DNA from: Escallonia rubra
Taxonomy: Eukaryota; Streptophyta; Magnoliopsida; Escalloniales; Escalloniaceae
Length of the DNA: 64,000 nucleotides
Reading direction: 5' to 3'
Assembly (NCBI GenBank): GCA_033065855.1
Contig: JAVXUO010001364.1
Location: forward strand, 31,335-95,334
The notes under the pieces are model-generated. The model was given only the letters and a program-made list of their open reading frames with translations. It ran no database searches and was not told where the DNA came from. Shown here piece after piece: positions 50,540 to 59,239 of this stretch; positions within the stretch are counted from its first letter, which is position 1, and each line of letters opens with the position of its first letter. A program made the position numbers and the translations under genes.

Positions 50540-52625
50540 TATAGATTTTTGGGGGGATACCACCTGAATATTGTTTGTACATAACTTTTTTTAAGAAAAA
50601 TCAGATTGAGGTACCATTTTTTTATATTGCAAACCTAATAAAAAGATGTATTTTGTATATGAAAAGGTCTATTTTGTTTTGGAATGATATGTCTCACAGC
50701 AAAGCATAATGTTTCTCAGTGTCATCAATCCAAGTAGGAAAACAAGTTTGGTAAAATAATAAGAAGAACAGCAGTCACTGAGAAAGTAACTCGGCCTATG
50801 CATAGTTTGCTTACTCTTTGATATTGGATGGACTTCATGAAAATTCCTTAACATATTCACTATAGCTTTAAGCTCGTTTAATTCTACTCTACACATTAAA
50901 GTTTAAATCGTGTCTTTATGAGTGTATGCATATATCTACTAACGATCTATTAAAAGCACATATTAAAACATAATTAATGTGCCCAATGATCCTTTCTCTA
51001 AAAAGTCCACGCAAAGGTTACTTACTGTCTACTACCTCGCAACATTTGAAACAGTAATAGTCTTCTTTGTTGTTGAAAATATTGACAAATATTGCCCTCC
51101 TTAGATATGCTAATCTTGCTTCGTTACCTTCTTCTTCTTCTTCCCTTTTTTTTGAGGAGACTCGCATGTGGAAAATAGGGCACATTGGCTAGATTTTTGT
51201 GGGCGAAAACATTCTCTTCCATACATTGAGATTTTATCTCTGTTGCAATTTTCTTGGCAGTTAGGGCGTTAAAACTTCCTTGATGATTAAGGCCACTTCT
51301 TTTAGTACCCACATATCACCGTTAGAGGTATTATGGAAGGACATACGTGTGTCAAATTTTAGGAATGAAGTTTGGAATGAAAAGTGATAGACTTTCGCTA
51401 GTCGGGAAACTTGGGTTGGGTTTCGTTTGGTTTAATAAACCCCCTGAAGAAAGGTTGGTTTTATAAACCCACCAAGTTACAGCAATGGGTTGCGTTCGGT
51501 TGGTTCAACGCGAATATGGGTTTGATTGGGTTAGTTTTGCAAACTTATTCAATATATATTTTTGCATAGATTCACGTATATTATTAGCAAATACTATAAC
51601 CACCGGTGTCGGCCACTATTATCTGCCGCCATCAATCATCCTTGCTAGAAGCCACCGGCGACAGGTTACCACCACCAGCCGCCACAGTCGTTGGCTACTG
51701 CGGCCATCAACTGCATAGCCTGGAATTGGCTGCTGCCACCATTGGTAGCATCATTGTTATTAACCACAATAGAAGTTACAAGCACGACCACGCTGCGGTA
51801 ACTACCATTGCATCTCTGCCATCAACTAGTGCCCTCCACGATATTGGCGGCCACCACCTATCACCATCGTTAACAACCATCCACCTCCAATGTTTTTCTT
51901 GTTTATATCAGCTAAATTAGGTTATTCTGTCCGTCAACCACATTAAACCCAACTAATCATCAACTAAATCCAACTCAATCAATTTAACTTTTTCTTGGGT
52001 TAAGCATGGGTAAGTTTGAATGACACATGAGTTTACTAGGGTTAGCTTGAAACTCAACCAGCGTACCGAAGTTACACCCTAATTTTTGCAGCAAAGAATT
52101 GAACCTAAGTATGATTGACAAGAATATGTGGCAGCCAACCATCAACGATTTAGAAAGGTCACTCTAGCAGCCAATTTCACTTGTGATACTACCTATGAAC
52201 TCTTGAAAATGGGACCCCATAAAACAAACTTTAAAATTGCCTTAACCTATCAACTTTGCCAAGAGTACAACCAATACTTGGTAGCCAATCATACCCCCAA
52301 GTTATTAGCAAAGAAAAGTGCAGATCGATAGGCTACTGATTGAATATATGCAACTTGACATGTTCATTACTTTGCAGGCTTTGAACAACGCATAATGGCT
52401 TGCTGTGGTTACGGTGGTCCGCCATTGAACTTTGACAAGCGAATTGCTTGTGGTCAAACTATAATCTTGAATGGAACCCAGGTCACGGCAAGAGGGTGCA
52501 ATGATAGCTCCAAGTATGTGAACTGGGATGGGATCCATTACACAGAAGCTTCAAACCGTTATGTTTCAGCACAAATACTCTCTGGAAAGTATTTTGTTCC
52601 ACTCAGTGATAGAGCTATATATTGA
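30148..52625 (+). CDS. GDSL esterase/lipase, five exons, secreted
   Basis: Joined exons 30148-30382, 30500-30700, 30852-31018, 36670-36934 and 52378-52625 give 371 codons with GT-AG borders and matching phases (1, 1, 0, 1). The product begins with a hydrophobic signal peptide (about residues 1-22). Block I, FNFGDSNSDTGG, holds the nucleophilic serine. Block II is GCNFALFGCT, block III is DIGQND, and the catalytic Asp-His pair is in WDGIHYTEA. Exon order and spacing resemble plant GDSL lipases of the At1g54790 type, about 370-385 residues long. Such enzymes hydrolyse acyl esters outside the cell; the substrate cannot be told. Odd points: Cys replaces the usual Ser in GCTILP, and introns 3 (5.65 kb) and 4 (15.4 kb) are full of transposons, so correct splicing is not assured. 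It may be transcribed only in part. Confidence 0.75.
30500..30700 (+). CDS. GDSL exon 2
   Basis: Begins after TGGCAG. The split codon gives MDAMDLPFLNPYLDAIG, as expected after DFL. It includes block II and ends in FRFKARVLILQAT before the donor GTAATG. Confidence 0.85.
30735..30851. repeat. 60-bp direct duplication in GDSL intron 2
   Basis: TGTTGAATAGCAAGACATTA occurs at 30735 and 30795, each followed by TTCTTATGCTCYAATTTTT. The duplicated tract abuts the acceptor TGTGTAG at 30851 and lengthens an otherwise about 90-bp intron. Confidence 0.85.
30852..31018 (+). CDS. GDSL exon 3
   Basis: Encodes KSLDKYLPADDYFEKGLYMF followed by the block III motif DIGQND, and ends phase 0 after GVK at donor GTCAGT. 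Confidence 0.85.
31019..31176 (+). other. GDSL intron 3, 5' part
   Basis: Ordinary AT-rich intron sequence before the MITE insertion. Confidence 0.6.
31177..31647. mobile_element. hAT-type MITE in GDSL intron 3
   Basis: The termini TAGGGCTACAACTTGGAT and, read inward from the right, TAGAGGTACGAATTGGAT form 18-bp imperfect inverted repeats of hAT character. The flanking 8-mers GTTCCGAT and GTTCCCAC share 5 positions. The interior is made of AACCCAACCC and GGGTTGGG words facing each other plus a CCACCACC tract, with no coding frame. Confidence 0.65.
31648..32139 (+). other. GDSL intron 3, between the two insertions
   Basis: AT-rich intron sequence with no feature seen. The last five bases (ACGTT, 32135-32139) are the probable target-site duplication of the LTR element. 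Confidence 0.5.
32140..32610 (-). repeat. left LTR (3' LTR of the minus-oriented element)
   Basis: Starts TGTTGCTGTTAAAAACTTG and ends AGCTATATCA. It shares GGCTAGGCCTTGGG, the GATC-rich cluster and GACCATGAGTCA with the right LTR. A polypurine tract AAAAGTAGGGG follows immediately on the - strand side (about 32613-32626). Confidence 0.85.
32825..33078. repeat. tandem repeat of about 108 bp in the retroelement
   Basis: Two and a third copies of a unit with CTCGGGCAAAGTGCTCGGA, CTGCTCGGGTAGAAGCCTTT and CTTCGTTCAAGCACAA words, next to the 3' end of the retroelement's internal region. Confidence 0.85.
33079..33372. other. retroelement internal sequence, no domain seen
   Basis: Leader-like sequence before the antisense frame. 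Short frames on both strands are not recognisable. Confidence 0.4.
33373..34135 (+). pseudogene. antisense extra frame: gypsy-type Transposase_28-like protein, broken
   Basis: An ATG at 33373 opens a serine-rich start (MSESSDNVSSSSSTG). The same frame continues after a stop with TKEELEALLKEYPLPRGW, another stop, then SGYKLSLHPFALVVFDHYK and DQLVPNGWKKLVGLIYLVE. A frameshift near 33850 leads into DFMKVFSALCFVKGI, SYYFHSKQRLL and GWHSRYFFIS. The pattern of 'LHPF...QLVPNGW...FF...' fits the plant family annotated as putative gypsy-type transposon protein (PF04195). Extra antisense frames are known from Tat-lineage Ty3/gypsy elements. The function is unknown; this copy is dead. Confidence 0.75.
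34440..35698 (-). pseudogene. gag polyprotein remnant of the LTR retroelement
   Basis: On the - strand an ATG at 35698 lies just after the primer-binding site. The longest open stretch is 34981-35499. Further on, across frameshifts, gag-type words appear: CDLYNGSSDPGEHVFQFET, then RALLCKAFPP-like sequence, SLAHYLGWFNMTIPEVDNLD, LRGL and LLDKANKYIQAEEYVETHRG. This is the usual retrotransposon gag capsid pattern with the downstream helix ending in EEYV...R. Stops and frameshifts inactivate it. No zinc knuckle was found. Confidence 0.7.
35712..35730 (-). other. primer-binding site of the LTR element
   Basis: Reads TTGACGCCATCTGTGAGAC on the - strand, directly inside the right LTR. It is a mutated form of the TTGGCGCCRTCTGTGGGA-type site of plant Ty3/gypsy elements. 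Confidence 0.7.
35731..36188 (-). repeat. right LTR (5' LTR of the minus-oriented element)
   Basis: Starts TGTGTAAATGCTAAAAACTTG-like sequence next to the primer-binding site and ends TATATCA before ACGTC. It is collinear with the left LTR. Confidence 0.85.
36194..36669 (+). other. GDSL intron 3, 3' part
   Basis: AT-rich intron sequence ending in the pyrimidine-rich acceptor CTTTTACAG at 36661-36669. Confidence 0.6.
36670..36934 (+). CDS. GDSL exon 4
   Basis: Encodes [20 protein letters not shown] through TYVDIFAIKYNLMVEYTTLG, the family's fourth block. It is three residues shorter than usual around GTDPSDEVGCV. The donor is GTTAGT. Confidence 0.87.
36935..38713 (+). other. GDSL intron 4, part before the Helitron
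   Basis: Intron sequence collinear from about 37350 with copy A (from 6640). Its last part (from about 38580) is also collinear with copy C (from 61120). It ends TTGACAATATA at the Helitron insertion point. Confidence 0.65.
37899..41366. repeat. 3.47-kb tandem duplication, copy 1
   Basis: Collinear with 41367-44808 at a constant offset of about 3465-3468 bp and nearly identical by eye. The unit joins 815 bp of host intron (37899-38713) to the first 2.65 kb of the Helitron and ends in a long (TA)n run (about 41275-41360). Confidence 0.9.
41275..41361. repeat. (TA)n microsatellite
   Basis: About 43 TA units at the end of duplication copy 1. Confidence 0.95.
41367..44808. repeat. 3.47-kb tandem duplication, copy 2
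   Basis: A second copy of host intron (41367-42180) plus Helitron sequence (42181-44808), with CTAGCCAAGGGACCCGTGC again at the internal junction. It ends in a (TA)n run (about 44744-44808) that is followed by the palindromic element. Confidence 0.9.
44813..46000. mobile_element. palindrome-rich long-TIR DNA element in a (TA)n microsatellite (Mutator-like candidate)
   Basis: The 70-bp ends (44813-44882 and 45931-46000) are inverted repeats with about four mismatches, starting GCTGATCCGTTGAGAGCG. Weaker inverted similarity continues to about 250 bp per side. Each arm carries several 23-bp imperfect palindromes of the form GTCCGCTACATTATGTAGCGGAC (for example near 44925, 44981, 45066, 45672, 45723 and 45868). 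The centre (45120-45650) has CACCC runs, a tandem AGCGGAGCTNCCTTCCTC unit three times, and GAGAGAG purine runs; its frame at 45222-45611 shows no known domain. Long inverted ends suggest a Mutator-like element, but no 9-bp duplication can be seen because both sides are TA repeats. Confidence 0.7.
46004..46116. mobile_element. small foldback element related to the preceding one
   Basis: Arms TGATCCATTGCCAGCGCT (46006-46023) and AGCGCTGGCAATGGATCA (46096-46113) are perfect 18-bp inverted repeats. Between them lie two copies of the CTACNTNATGTAGCGGACG palindrome and a second hairpin CAGCGCTGGCA/TGCCAGCGCTG. It shares the GCTGATCC.TTG terminus with the 1.2 kb element next to it. Confidence 0.7.
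46117..46176. repeat. (TA)n microsatellite
   Basis: The right TA tract flanking the palindromic element pair; it leads directly into Helitron copy 3. Confidence 0.9.
46178..47318. repeat. Helitron sequence, third partial copy
   Basis: Collinear with 43627-44760, more diverged than copies 1 and 2 are from each other, and lacking everything before GGCTGATCACTCGCATAAT. It ends at the boundary with the second Helitron-like terminus. Confidence 0.85.
47319..49240 (-). mobile_element. second Helitron-like terminus and AT-rich body
   Basis: At 47330-47350 the - strand reads AACCCGGGCCTTGCCCGGGTT, a strong 21-bp hairpin, followed by ACTGGACAAG and then TATA. This looks like a Helitron 3' end whose CTRR has decayed to CAAG, or to CTGG if the end is placed four bases earlier. 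It is in the same orientation as the outer element and may be an older Helitron into which, or next to which, the outer copies were built. No coding content. Confidence 0.5.
49241..50240. repeat. tandem repeat of about 196-205 bp, five units
   Basis: The marker AGTCATGATGCA (or one-base variants) occurs at 49441, 49637, 49840, 50045 and 50239, giving periods of 196, 203, 205 and 194 bp. Each unit contains AAGACCTTATATGTTAGTAT, a GTAGAGTTTTAGAAGGTGCA word and TTTTTTAATAATAAATTATA. Single diverged units occur in copies 1-3 (near 40.9, 44.4 and 46.95 kb). Confidence 0.88.
50240..50545. repeat. short duplication and (TA)n(TG)n end of the Helitron
   Basis: An approximately 85-bp unit with TAATAAGTAGAAGTGA and AATGTGATATCAAAA occurs twice (50240-50370). 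A (TA)n(TG)n microsatellite (about 50486-50538) then abuts the element's 5' terminus. Confidence 0.8.
50546..52377 (+). other. GDSL intron 4, part after the Helitron
   Basis: Collinear with copy C (61281-63001) throughout. The block 51360-52095, starting near GACTTTCGCTAG and ending AACTTCGGTACG on the other strand, looks like an older hAT-type insertion shared by both copies; copy A keeps only its right part. It ends in the acceptor ATTACTTTGCAG. Confidence 0.6.
52378..52625 (+). CDS. GDSL exon 5
   Basis: The split codon from exon 4 gives GFEQRIMACCGYGGPPLNF, and the frame continues to WDGIHYTEA and stops at 52625. It is the nearest downstream exon 5 to exon 4 and the only one of the window's later copies with an uninterrupted frame from the ancestral acceptor. 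Confidence 0.85.
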
Positions 52626-54946
52626 GATAAAAAGGGGCCTCCATGATGTCGCCTTTGATCGAAAATGAACTGTAATTTGCATTTGATAACTACAAAGGTC
52701 TCAAGTATTATCATTCTCAAAGTCATTATCGATATAATATCTCATCAACAAAGCAAAAAACGAAATAAATCTCAACAATATCTTCTTTGTGCAACACATC
52801 ATCACTTTATGTTTTCAATGTTAAATAGAGTTTGTGACACTATAATAATATAAAGTGTCTCTGGATGACTCTGATATTATCTTGGATGAGGTTCTTATTT
52901 CTTGATGAGGTAATTTTTACATCAGTTTGACTTATATAATTTAAAGACTAATTCTAGACACACTAAAACTTTAGCTAATAAATACTAACTTATTATGACT
53001 TAATTTTGATCACCGTATGAGTATAAACATTCGTATCAAAAGAACGAGAATATCATATTAGATTAGAAGGGGAAAGTGATATTACAAATGAAATATTAAC
53101 AACTTATGAGATTTGGGGACAAAATGATTAAATTTGGATGAAGTCCTTATTTTTAAATAAACAAATTAGAGATCACATATATAAGGATTTAGAAATAAAA
53201 ATAAATATAAGAGTTTTTTATAAAAAGGAAATGGTTAATCATGTATATTTGAGAAAATCAATGAAAATTTTGTTTTAATGTAATTTTAGAAAGCTTATTG
53301 TTATCGAATATAGCTCAACAATTTATTTTTAAATAGACCCTAACCACCAATTAATGACTAATTAAATCTGCATGAACAATAAGACAAATTAGTAAATCGT
53401 ATACTAATTATAAGTTTTAAAACATAATTTTGACTATAATAGAGTCGTTAAGAACTTTGAGCAGTGATTGTTGTGTGCATTCAATAACAGTTATGTTTTA
53501 CTATAATGGTGTTGTACTCTATTTTACTGCTTTATCGTTTGTTTTACTGACCATGATATCTCATGGAGACTTCCTTTTGTAATCCGCTATTATGGTGATA
53601 CTTAATGCTATTATCATCTTTTATCAAAAAAATAACAGTTATGTGGATTAACTACCACAATATAATTAGTAGCTTAACGTAAAGATATTTGCTAAACTTT
53701 ACAAGCTCGTTGTAGTTAACAAGTATAACCTGAAGAGAAAAAGAAAAAACTAGAGTACAAAAGTTACATTATGGTGGTAAAATAAGTATCCGCGAGAAAA
53801 CGAATACGGAAGGCACTTAGAGTTGATCATTCGGACCTTTCAATTCATAAGTATAGGAACTATAGTTTGGTCATACACATAGTAGACCTATATGATGTGG
53901 AAATCAAATTTACATCTTCTAAACTCTACTTTAATTATGAATGTTCATACATATTAGGTTTTCGTTTTAACTATTGACACATTCAAAATATCTTGATTGA
54001 TTGAATGTCCTCATAACATGCATTTTACATGAATTAGAAAAAGACACACACGCGCGTATATATTCAATATTATTTGGTCAATCTGTTAAAATAATTTCAA
54101 CAAATTAATAACTTATTGAAAGTAATAAGATGTCTGTAAGTCCTATTAAATGTCAAAAGCAAATCTGTTCCTTTTAAATTTTTACTTGATCATTGTAAGA
54201 ACTTTGAGGAGTTATGTGTGGTTATTAGTACCTTCAAAATCCTCTAAACTTAGATGATAAAATTTATAAATAAGCATTTGCAATTTAAAGTGGATATGTG
54301 AATAGAGCCACCATTTTTTTTTAATAACAGCTATAATTATATTTTCCATTTAGGGTTCCATGTTACCAGTGTAACTATTGATTAGTTATTTTACGTTTGG
54401 AAGATTTGTGAATCCCTACTGCTTAATAAGCACATATTCATTTGAATGCTACTTGATAATATAAGATAAAAGCTTAAAGAAAACAAATAACCAGAGACAA
54501 CACTACAGAGCAATCTACTCATTGTGCTTACTTTTACAACTTATACGTGTATTCTCCTTTGGAAGAAGTAAACCAGTGGTGTTTGATATTTTAATACCCA
54601 ATTCATGACTCTACCGCATGGCATTGTCTCCCTCAAAAGAGTGACTAATTGGTGCTTAATGGTTCATGATAAGGTCTAGTAAGATTAAATTTTTTTCTCT
54701 TCAACTTTCGATTTGGAACAAGATCCGACTAAACCTTATGGCACAGATACAAAACCTCCCCTAATATATATCCGATGTGAAATCTCCATTTGCTCTAGTA
54801 CACATTAACTATGATAGTATTTCCGCCCCATAGGTTTGGTTTTTTATTTTCTATAGTTTAAAGTTATATATCATTGCATCTTTTCCCATTATTCTTACTT
54901 TCATGACTTAATTTGAACAAGTTAAATAGTGTTGTTTGATATTGTA
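52626..54946. other. 3' flank of the GDSL gene and AT-rich intergenic DNA
   Basis: The first 60 bp match the flanks of copies A and C, then similarity ends. Several AATAAA-like words exist but none can be singled out. From about 52.9 to 54.9 kb I see AT-rich sequence with no gene. Confidence 0.45.
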
Positions 54947-56399
54947 GCGAACCACCTCGAAAACAGGGACCCGAAAAAGGATCTAAAGATTTTATAAGTA
55001 GCCATCTTATTTTACTAAAAATAGAAAAATAAGAAAAAAAAATTAGAAAATGACTTTAAAAATGTCTAAAGGACAAGTAATAGATTGAAAACAAAGAAAT
55101 GGGGTTGGACTAAGTTATACAGCCAGAAAGTATTAGGCACCTTCCACACCCTTTCAGTCTCTACTTCATTTGTATTGATGTTTTACCCTTAACAACATGC
55201 ATACAATATAAAACAAACTCTAACCTAATTCTTAATTAATAGTTTGAATTTGACAACTGGGTCAAATGGCCTACGTATTCGGTCGGACAAATCGGAATAT
55301 CAAAACCATTGTACTTCGACCTGGATCCTATGGGAGGTGACCGACATTTTGATCCGACATTTCGGTCTTAGACTTGAGCTAATTTTTAGTAATTTTATAG
55401 TGGAAATGAAAATGTGATCACTGGAAAAAAGGATTATTCTAGACTTTTATACAATAAACTAGCTTAGAAAGCAATATAATGTACCTCACGAGTTTGCTTG
55501 CCTAGAAGACTCGGGAATGCTTTCTCAAGGACCCACGATGCAAATGACTCGAGAATATATGAAATATGAGTTATGAAGTTCTAGTTTCCCTTAAGAGATG
55601 ATCTACCACTTCTGAGATAAATGGTGTAAAAGTTCTAGGGAGAAAAAAATTGATCCCTAGAAAAGTTGCCTAAAGGCCTATTTATAGAGGTCTAAAGCAC
55701 CAGAAATGATAAAGATGACCATCTCAATCTGTGATCTGGAGATAAAATAGAAACTTTAATAACAATCGCAAATTGATAAAAGTCAACTAACCTTCCGGTT
55801 TGTTAAAACCGGCCAGTTCATCCCATAATTTAAAAATATTTTTTCCTAAATTTTGAGACATTATTAGTCCCTTATTCAGTCTGATTTATTAGATGGGATG
55901 TACCAGATTTGAGAATTATCTCTAGATTTCATGTAAATCAATGATGAAATCATTTACATTAAGGATAAATCACAAATAATTCATAAAATATACTAGGTAA
56001 ACCTTTCTTGACATATGGGCTAAACTCACTTAGCTGGACTGGACTGGAGAATTGGACTGGACTAATTAATTAACAAGATTAAATTAATTAAGTTTGATAT
56101 ATTATCAGGCTTGCACCTATAATAATAAACTCTAATTAGTAATAAATTCCAATAATCATTTAATTTTAATTGACTACAAATATAGGGTGTGTACAGGGCC
56201 CCTCAATGAGGGAGTGTGCGTGCGGGTGAACATTACCGAGAAACATCACATTTTTGTAGTGAAAAAATGGAAAAGACCACTAGACTCTGAACATATTTGC
56301 AGATAATTACCCAGATATGAAATCGGACCTTGATTGGAAACTTTCTACGTATATTTTGAGAAGGAATCAGACGAATGTAGTTCATAGAGCTGGGACATC

Positions 56400-57060
56400 A
56401 ATAGAAGTCGGGCCAATAGTACGATTGGTCATCAAACAAATGGCGCATCCTTAGAAGCCGGAGCCAATGGTAACAAAAAATTGGCCATCTAAGGATATTG
56501 AAAATTGGAACTGGAACCAAAGTGGAACTGATGACAACAATGATTAGTCGTCCAATGGTCAGGAATCTGTCTGTTGCCGAAGCCACCAAATTGATTTGAC
56601 TGGTACAAGACAAACACTGACAATAACTTTCACCTAGATACCGAAGCCATCAAATTGATTAGGATGGTCATCAGTGCCAAAAGAATAAATATGTCCATTG
56701 TCAGAGCTACCAAATCGATTGAAGTGGTCAACAAAAATACAAGAGCTACTAAATTGATTTGTGTGGTGGTTTAGATATAGGATAGAAGGAATCTTGCTTG
56801 TTACTGGAGCCATCAAATCTTTGAATGGTCAACAGACAAGAAAGGGGTAGTGTTAGATGTCGGAGCCACTAAATCGATTTAAGTGGTCGTCTAGAAACAT
56901 GAAGAACAACTGGCCGTTACTGGAGCATCCCAATGGATTTAAATGGTCGACAGTCAAAGTGGGGATTGGCTGAGAGCTAGAGCCATGATTGGCTCAACCG
57001 GTGGATAATCAGGACTTAGTTATATCTAAGAACTGGAACCAACAATGCCTTCAAGCGTTG
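56400..57060. repeat. degenerate minisatellite, unit about 55-70 bp
   Basis: Seven or more copies of a unit with GAGCCACCAAATTGATTT or variants followed by GTGGTC. The copies are too diverged for a fixed period. Frames on the - strand across it are repeat artefacts. Confidence 0.75.
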
Positions 57061-57349
57061 GTCGCTTAGATACAAAGAAGGGAGCTGTCATAAATACCAC
57101 TCAAAGCTGGAACTAACCATGTCCAAGGATAGTTGGTCGTTGAGTGCCAAATATATTGTTTCATCTCAAATTGGCATTGTAACATCACAAAGCTAAGGCT
57201 AAGTATCACATTCACAGAGTTGTTAATTAGATTCATCAATATGATGCACACCAGCATGCAAAGGGTTCATAAAATATTGGACATTTGTTCAAGTAATTAG
57301 GGGAATTTCAAACAAACATGCAAGAGATTTTTTTTAAAAGGAGATCTTA

Positions 57350-57510
57350 AAACTGGCCGGTTAATCAAAGAGCTAAAGGGCAAAAATAACATGTCGAAAA
57401 CAGGCCGGTTAGTTAGAGAGCTGAGAGTGCCAAAAATAAAATGTCAAAAACTAGCCGGTTAGTCAGTGATTTGGCAAATCTTAACAGAAAACCAGTCGGT
57501 TTATCCGTTC
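57350..57510. repeat. short GGCCGGTTAGT repeats
   Basis: Three to four units of 50-58 bp with AAAACNGGCCGGTTARTCA, then AGAGCT and a CAAAAATAA tail. Confidence 0.75.
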
Positions 57511-57689
57511 AGATTTTTAGGGCGCGATATTAGAGTTTTTGTTTTCATAAGACTTATAATCACAATCTACTCACTCTTTCTTTCAAATTCGAACCCAAGA
57601 AGGATTTCTTCCTTTCTAATCCTTCTCTAATTATATTTCCATTCTATAAATTCTTTCAATCTTTCCTTCTCCTTCCTCAATTTCAATAA

Positions 57690-59210
57690 TAGAGATAGAA
57701 TTTCGGAAAGGAAAAAGCATAAACAAAGGGACACGATGGTTGGCAGATGATCATTTGATCCTTGCATTGGATCAATATGCGCATCTTAGCCATCATTTTT
57801 TTGTAGATGAGGTATGTTTTCAATCAATTGTTCTAGATTACATACACTCACTCACTTTTTCACAGACTGGACATTCCCATGAGTAGGGCCCACTTGATTT
57901 TTTTCTCTTCATTTTCATGGATTATATGCACAAATTAAACGGTCTTTGGAACTTTCCCTCTCTGTTCTAATTTTTGCATTCCTTCCTTTGAATATTTGTG
58001 TGGGGTCTCTCCAAATCTGGTACGATAATGGTGGGAGAAAGTACCAATTTCGCTGGAGAATAAGATACTCAAGACCAACTTTGATTTATTCTTGAATGAA
58101 TTACATGCTTTTATCGGAGTAAAGAGCATTTATTAAGTTTGGAGGAGCACTTGTGGGATTCCACCAACACGTTTCATCTGTCGTTCGGGGGTGGCTACAG
58201 TTTCCCTGTAAGGTTTTGTGATTATTACTAGTATTCGTGTTCGAGGGACGAAGCTTATCCCATGGGCCTATGATCTCGACAAGGACTGGGACCTCGTGGT
58301 CCGGTTGCTTGGGTTTGAGTTGTCCTATAAGAAGGCAAGTTTCATCTTGCTTGGTACCCTTAGTTCCCATTACGAGGGTATGACATTAGAGGACGACGAT
58401 AAGGTGTCTATTGATCAGTATGTCTGGGGGAGACGTTGTTTAGCAACGGGGACGACTCGGTGCAGCTCTTGTACTTGAGAGCTTGAGAGGTTAGGAGGAA
58501 ATAGAGAAGATCGGGGAGTATGACTGAGGTACTCCAGTCATGGCTCATCTATAACATTCGATGAGGCTCGGTATCCTAGGGGCAATCCTCGAACTTTGAG
58601 GTCTTGGGGTCGCGCCCACTGCGACTAGGATGAGAGCAAATCAACGAGGCTAGACAGGCGATGTACCGATGGAACTTCCATGATGAGAGAGTTAAGGCTT
58701 CGTTGGGGGCATGCCGAGATAGCTTTAATGGCTCGGCTCAGCACCCCGTGAGTTTATGATTAAAACTTTTCCATTGGTGCTTATTTTACCTCAACTCACA
58801 TATGTTCTTCTTTTCAGGGATTCCTGTCCAAGTGGCAAGGGAGAGGAGTTTTAACCGGAGGAACTGAAGTTCACCCGGAGCCAGGTCTTTTTAGTAGGGT
58901 AATCCCATGAGGAGTTCTATTTGAGTGAAAGGGTCTTCTTCCAGAATCACTCGGAGGTCAAGGCCCTGATCCATGCGGCTCTACCAGTGGAGATGTATTA
59001 GACGGGGACGCTGGATCAGGGGCTGAGGCAGAGTTTGACAAGGGGGTCGCTACATCCTCCGTGTTGTGGCCGAACGACTATCTTACCTACAAGCCATATT
59101 CGAGAGGACTTAGCCCCTTCTCTGATGACGAAGTAGGCAAAAAAGATCCAACGGGCAACACAGCTCGGGATAGAAAGAAGAAGGGCAAGAATGAGGAGGA
59201 GGCCGCGTAA
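57690..59210 (+). pseudogene. plant mobile domain (PMD)-like protein, broken
   Basis: After a CT-rich leader, one frame reads RWLADDHLILALDQYAHL near 57735-57800. Further on, WDSTNTFHLSFG (58154-58190) leads, after a frameshift and one stop, into GFVIITSIRVRG, KLIPWAYDLDKDWDLVVRLL and FILLGTLSSHYEG. The pattern W...THTFHL.FGE.T..L.D...I.GI.V.G is that of the plant mobile domain of MAIN-like proteins, which also occurs in transposable elements. The end near 59170-59210 encodes a Lys-rich then Glu-rich tail and a stop. Several stops show it is not functional as read, unless introns remove them. Confidence 0.5.
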
Positions 59211-59239
59211 GGAGCCACATTAGTCAATTAAAATACACA

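Larger units (their letters stand above)
38714..50545 (-). mobile_element. Helitron (non-autonomous, minus orientation) in GDSL intron 4, enlarged by nested events
   Basis: Read on the - strand, the element begins TCTATATCACACACAC at 50545 and ends in CTAG at 38714. An 11-bp hairpin-like GTGCATTGCAC lies 11 bp before that end, and the element sits between A and T, all as expected for Helitrons. Removing 38714-50545 restores TTGACAATATA joined to TTTTTGGGGGGATAC, matching the uninterrupted TTGACAGTATATTTTTGGAA of copy C at 61272-61293. No RepHel frame exists. Inside lie a 3.47-kb tandem duplication, a TA-embedded palindromic element pair, a second Helitron-like end at 47319, and 5' repeats. 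All frames in it (for example 40014-40301 and 43477-43764) appear non-coding. Confidence 0.85.
54947..57689. repeat. long LTR-like region of a possible Tat/Ogre-type retroelement
   Basis: It begins TGTAGCGAACCACCTCGAAA and soon has AAGTATTAGGCACCTTCCAC, both resembling the start of long LTRs of plant Tat/Ogre-type elements. It includes a minisatellite (56400-57060) and CCGGTTAGT-type repeats (57350-57500), then a CT-rich leader. No second copy is in the window, so the LTR assignment is inference. Confidence 0.3.
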
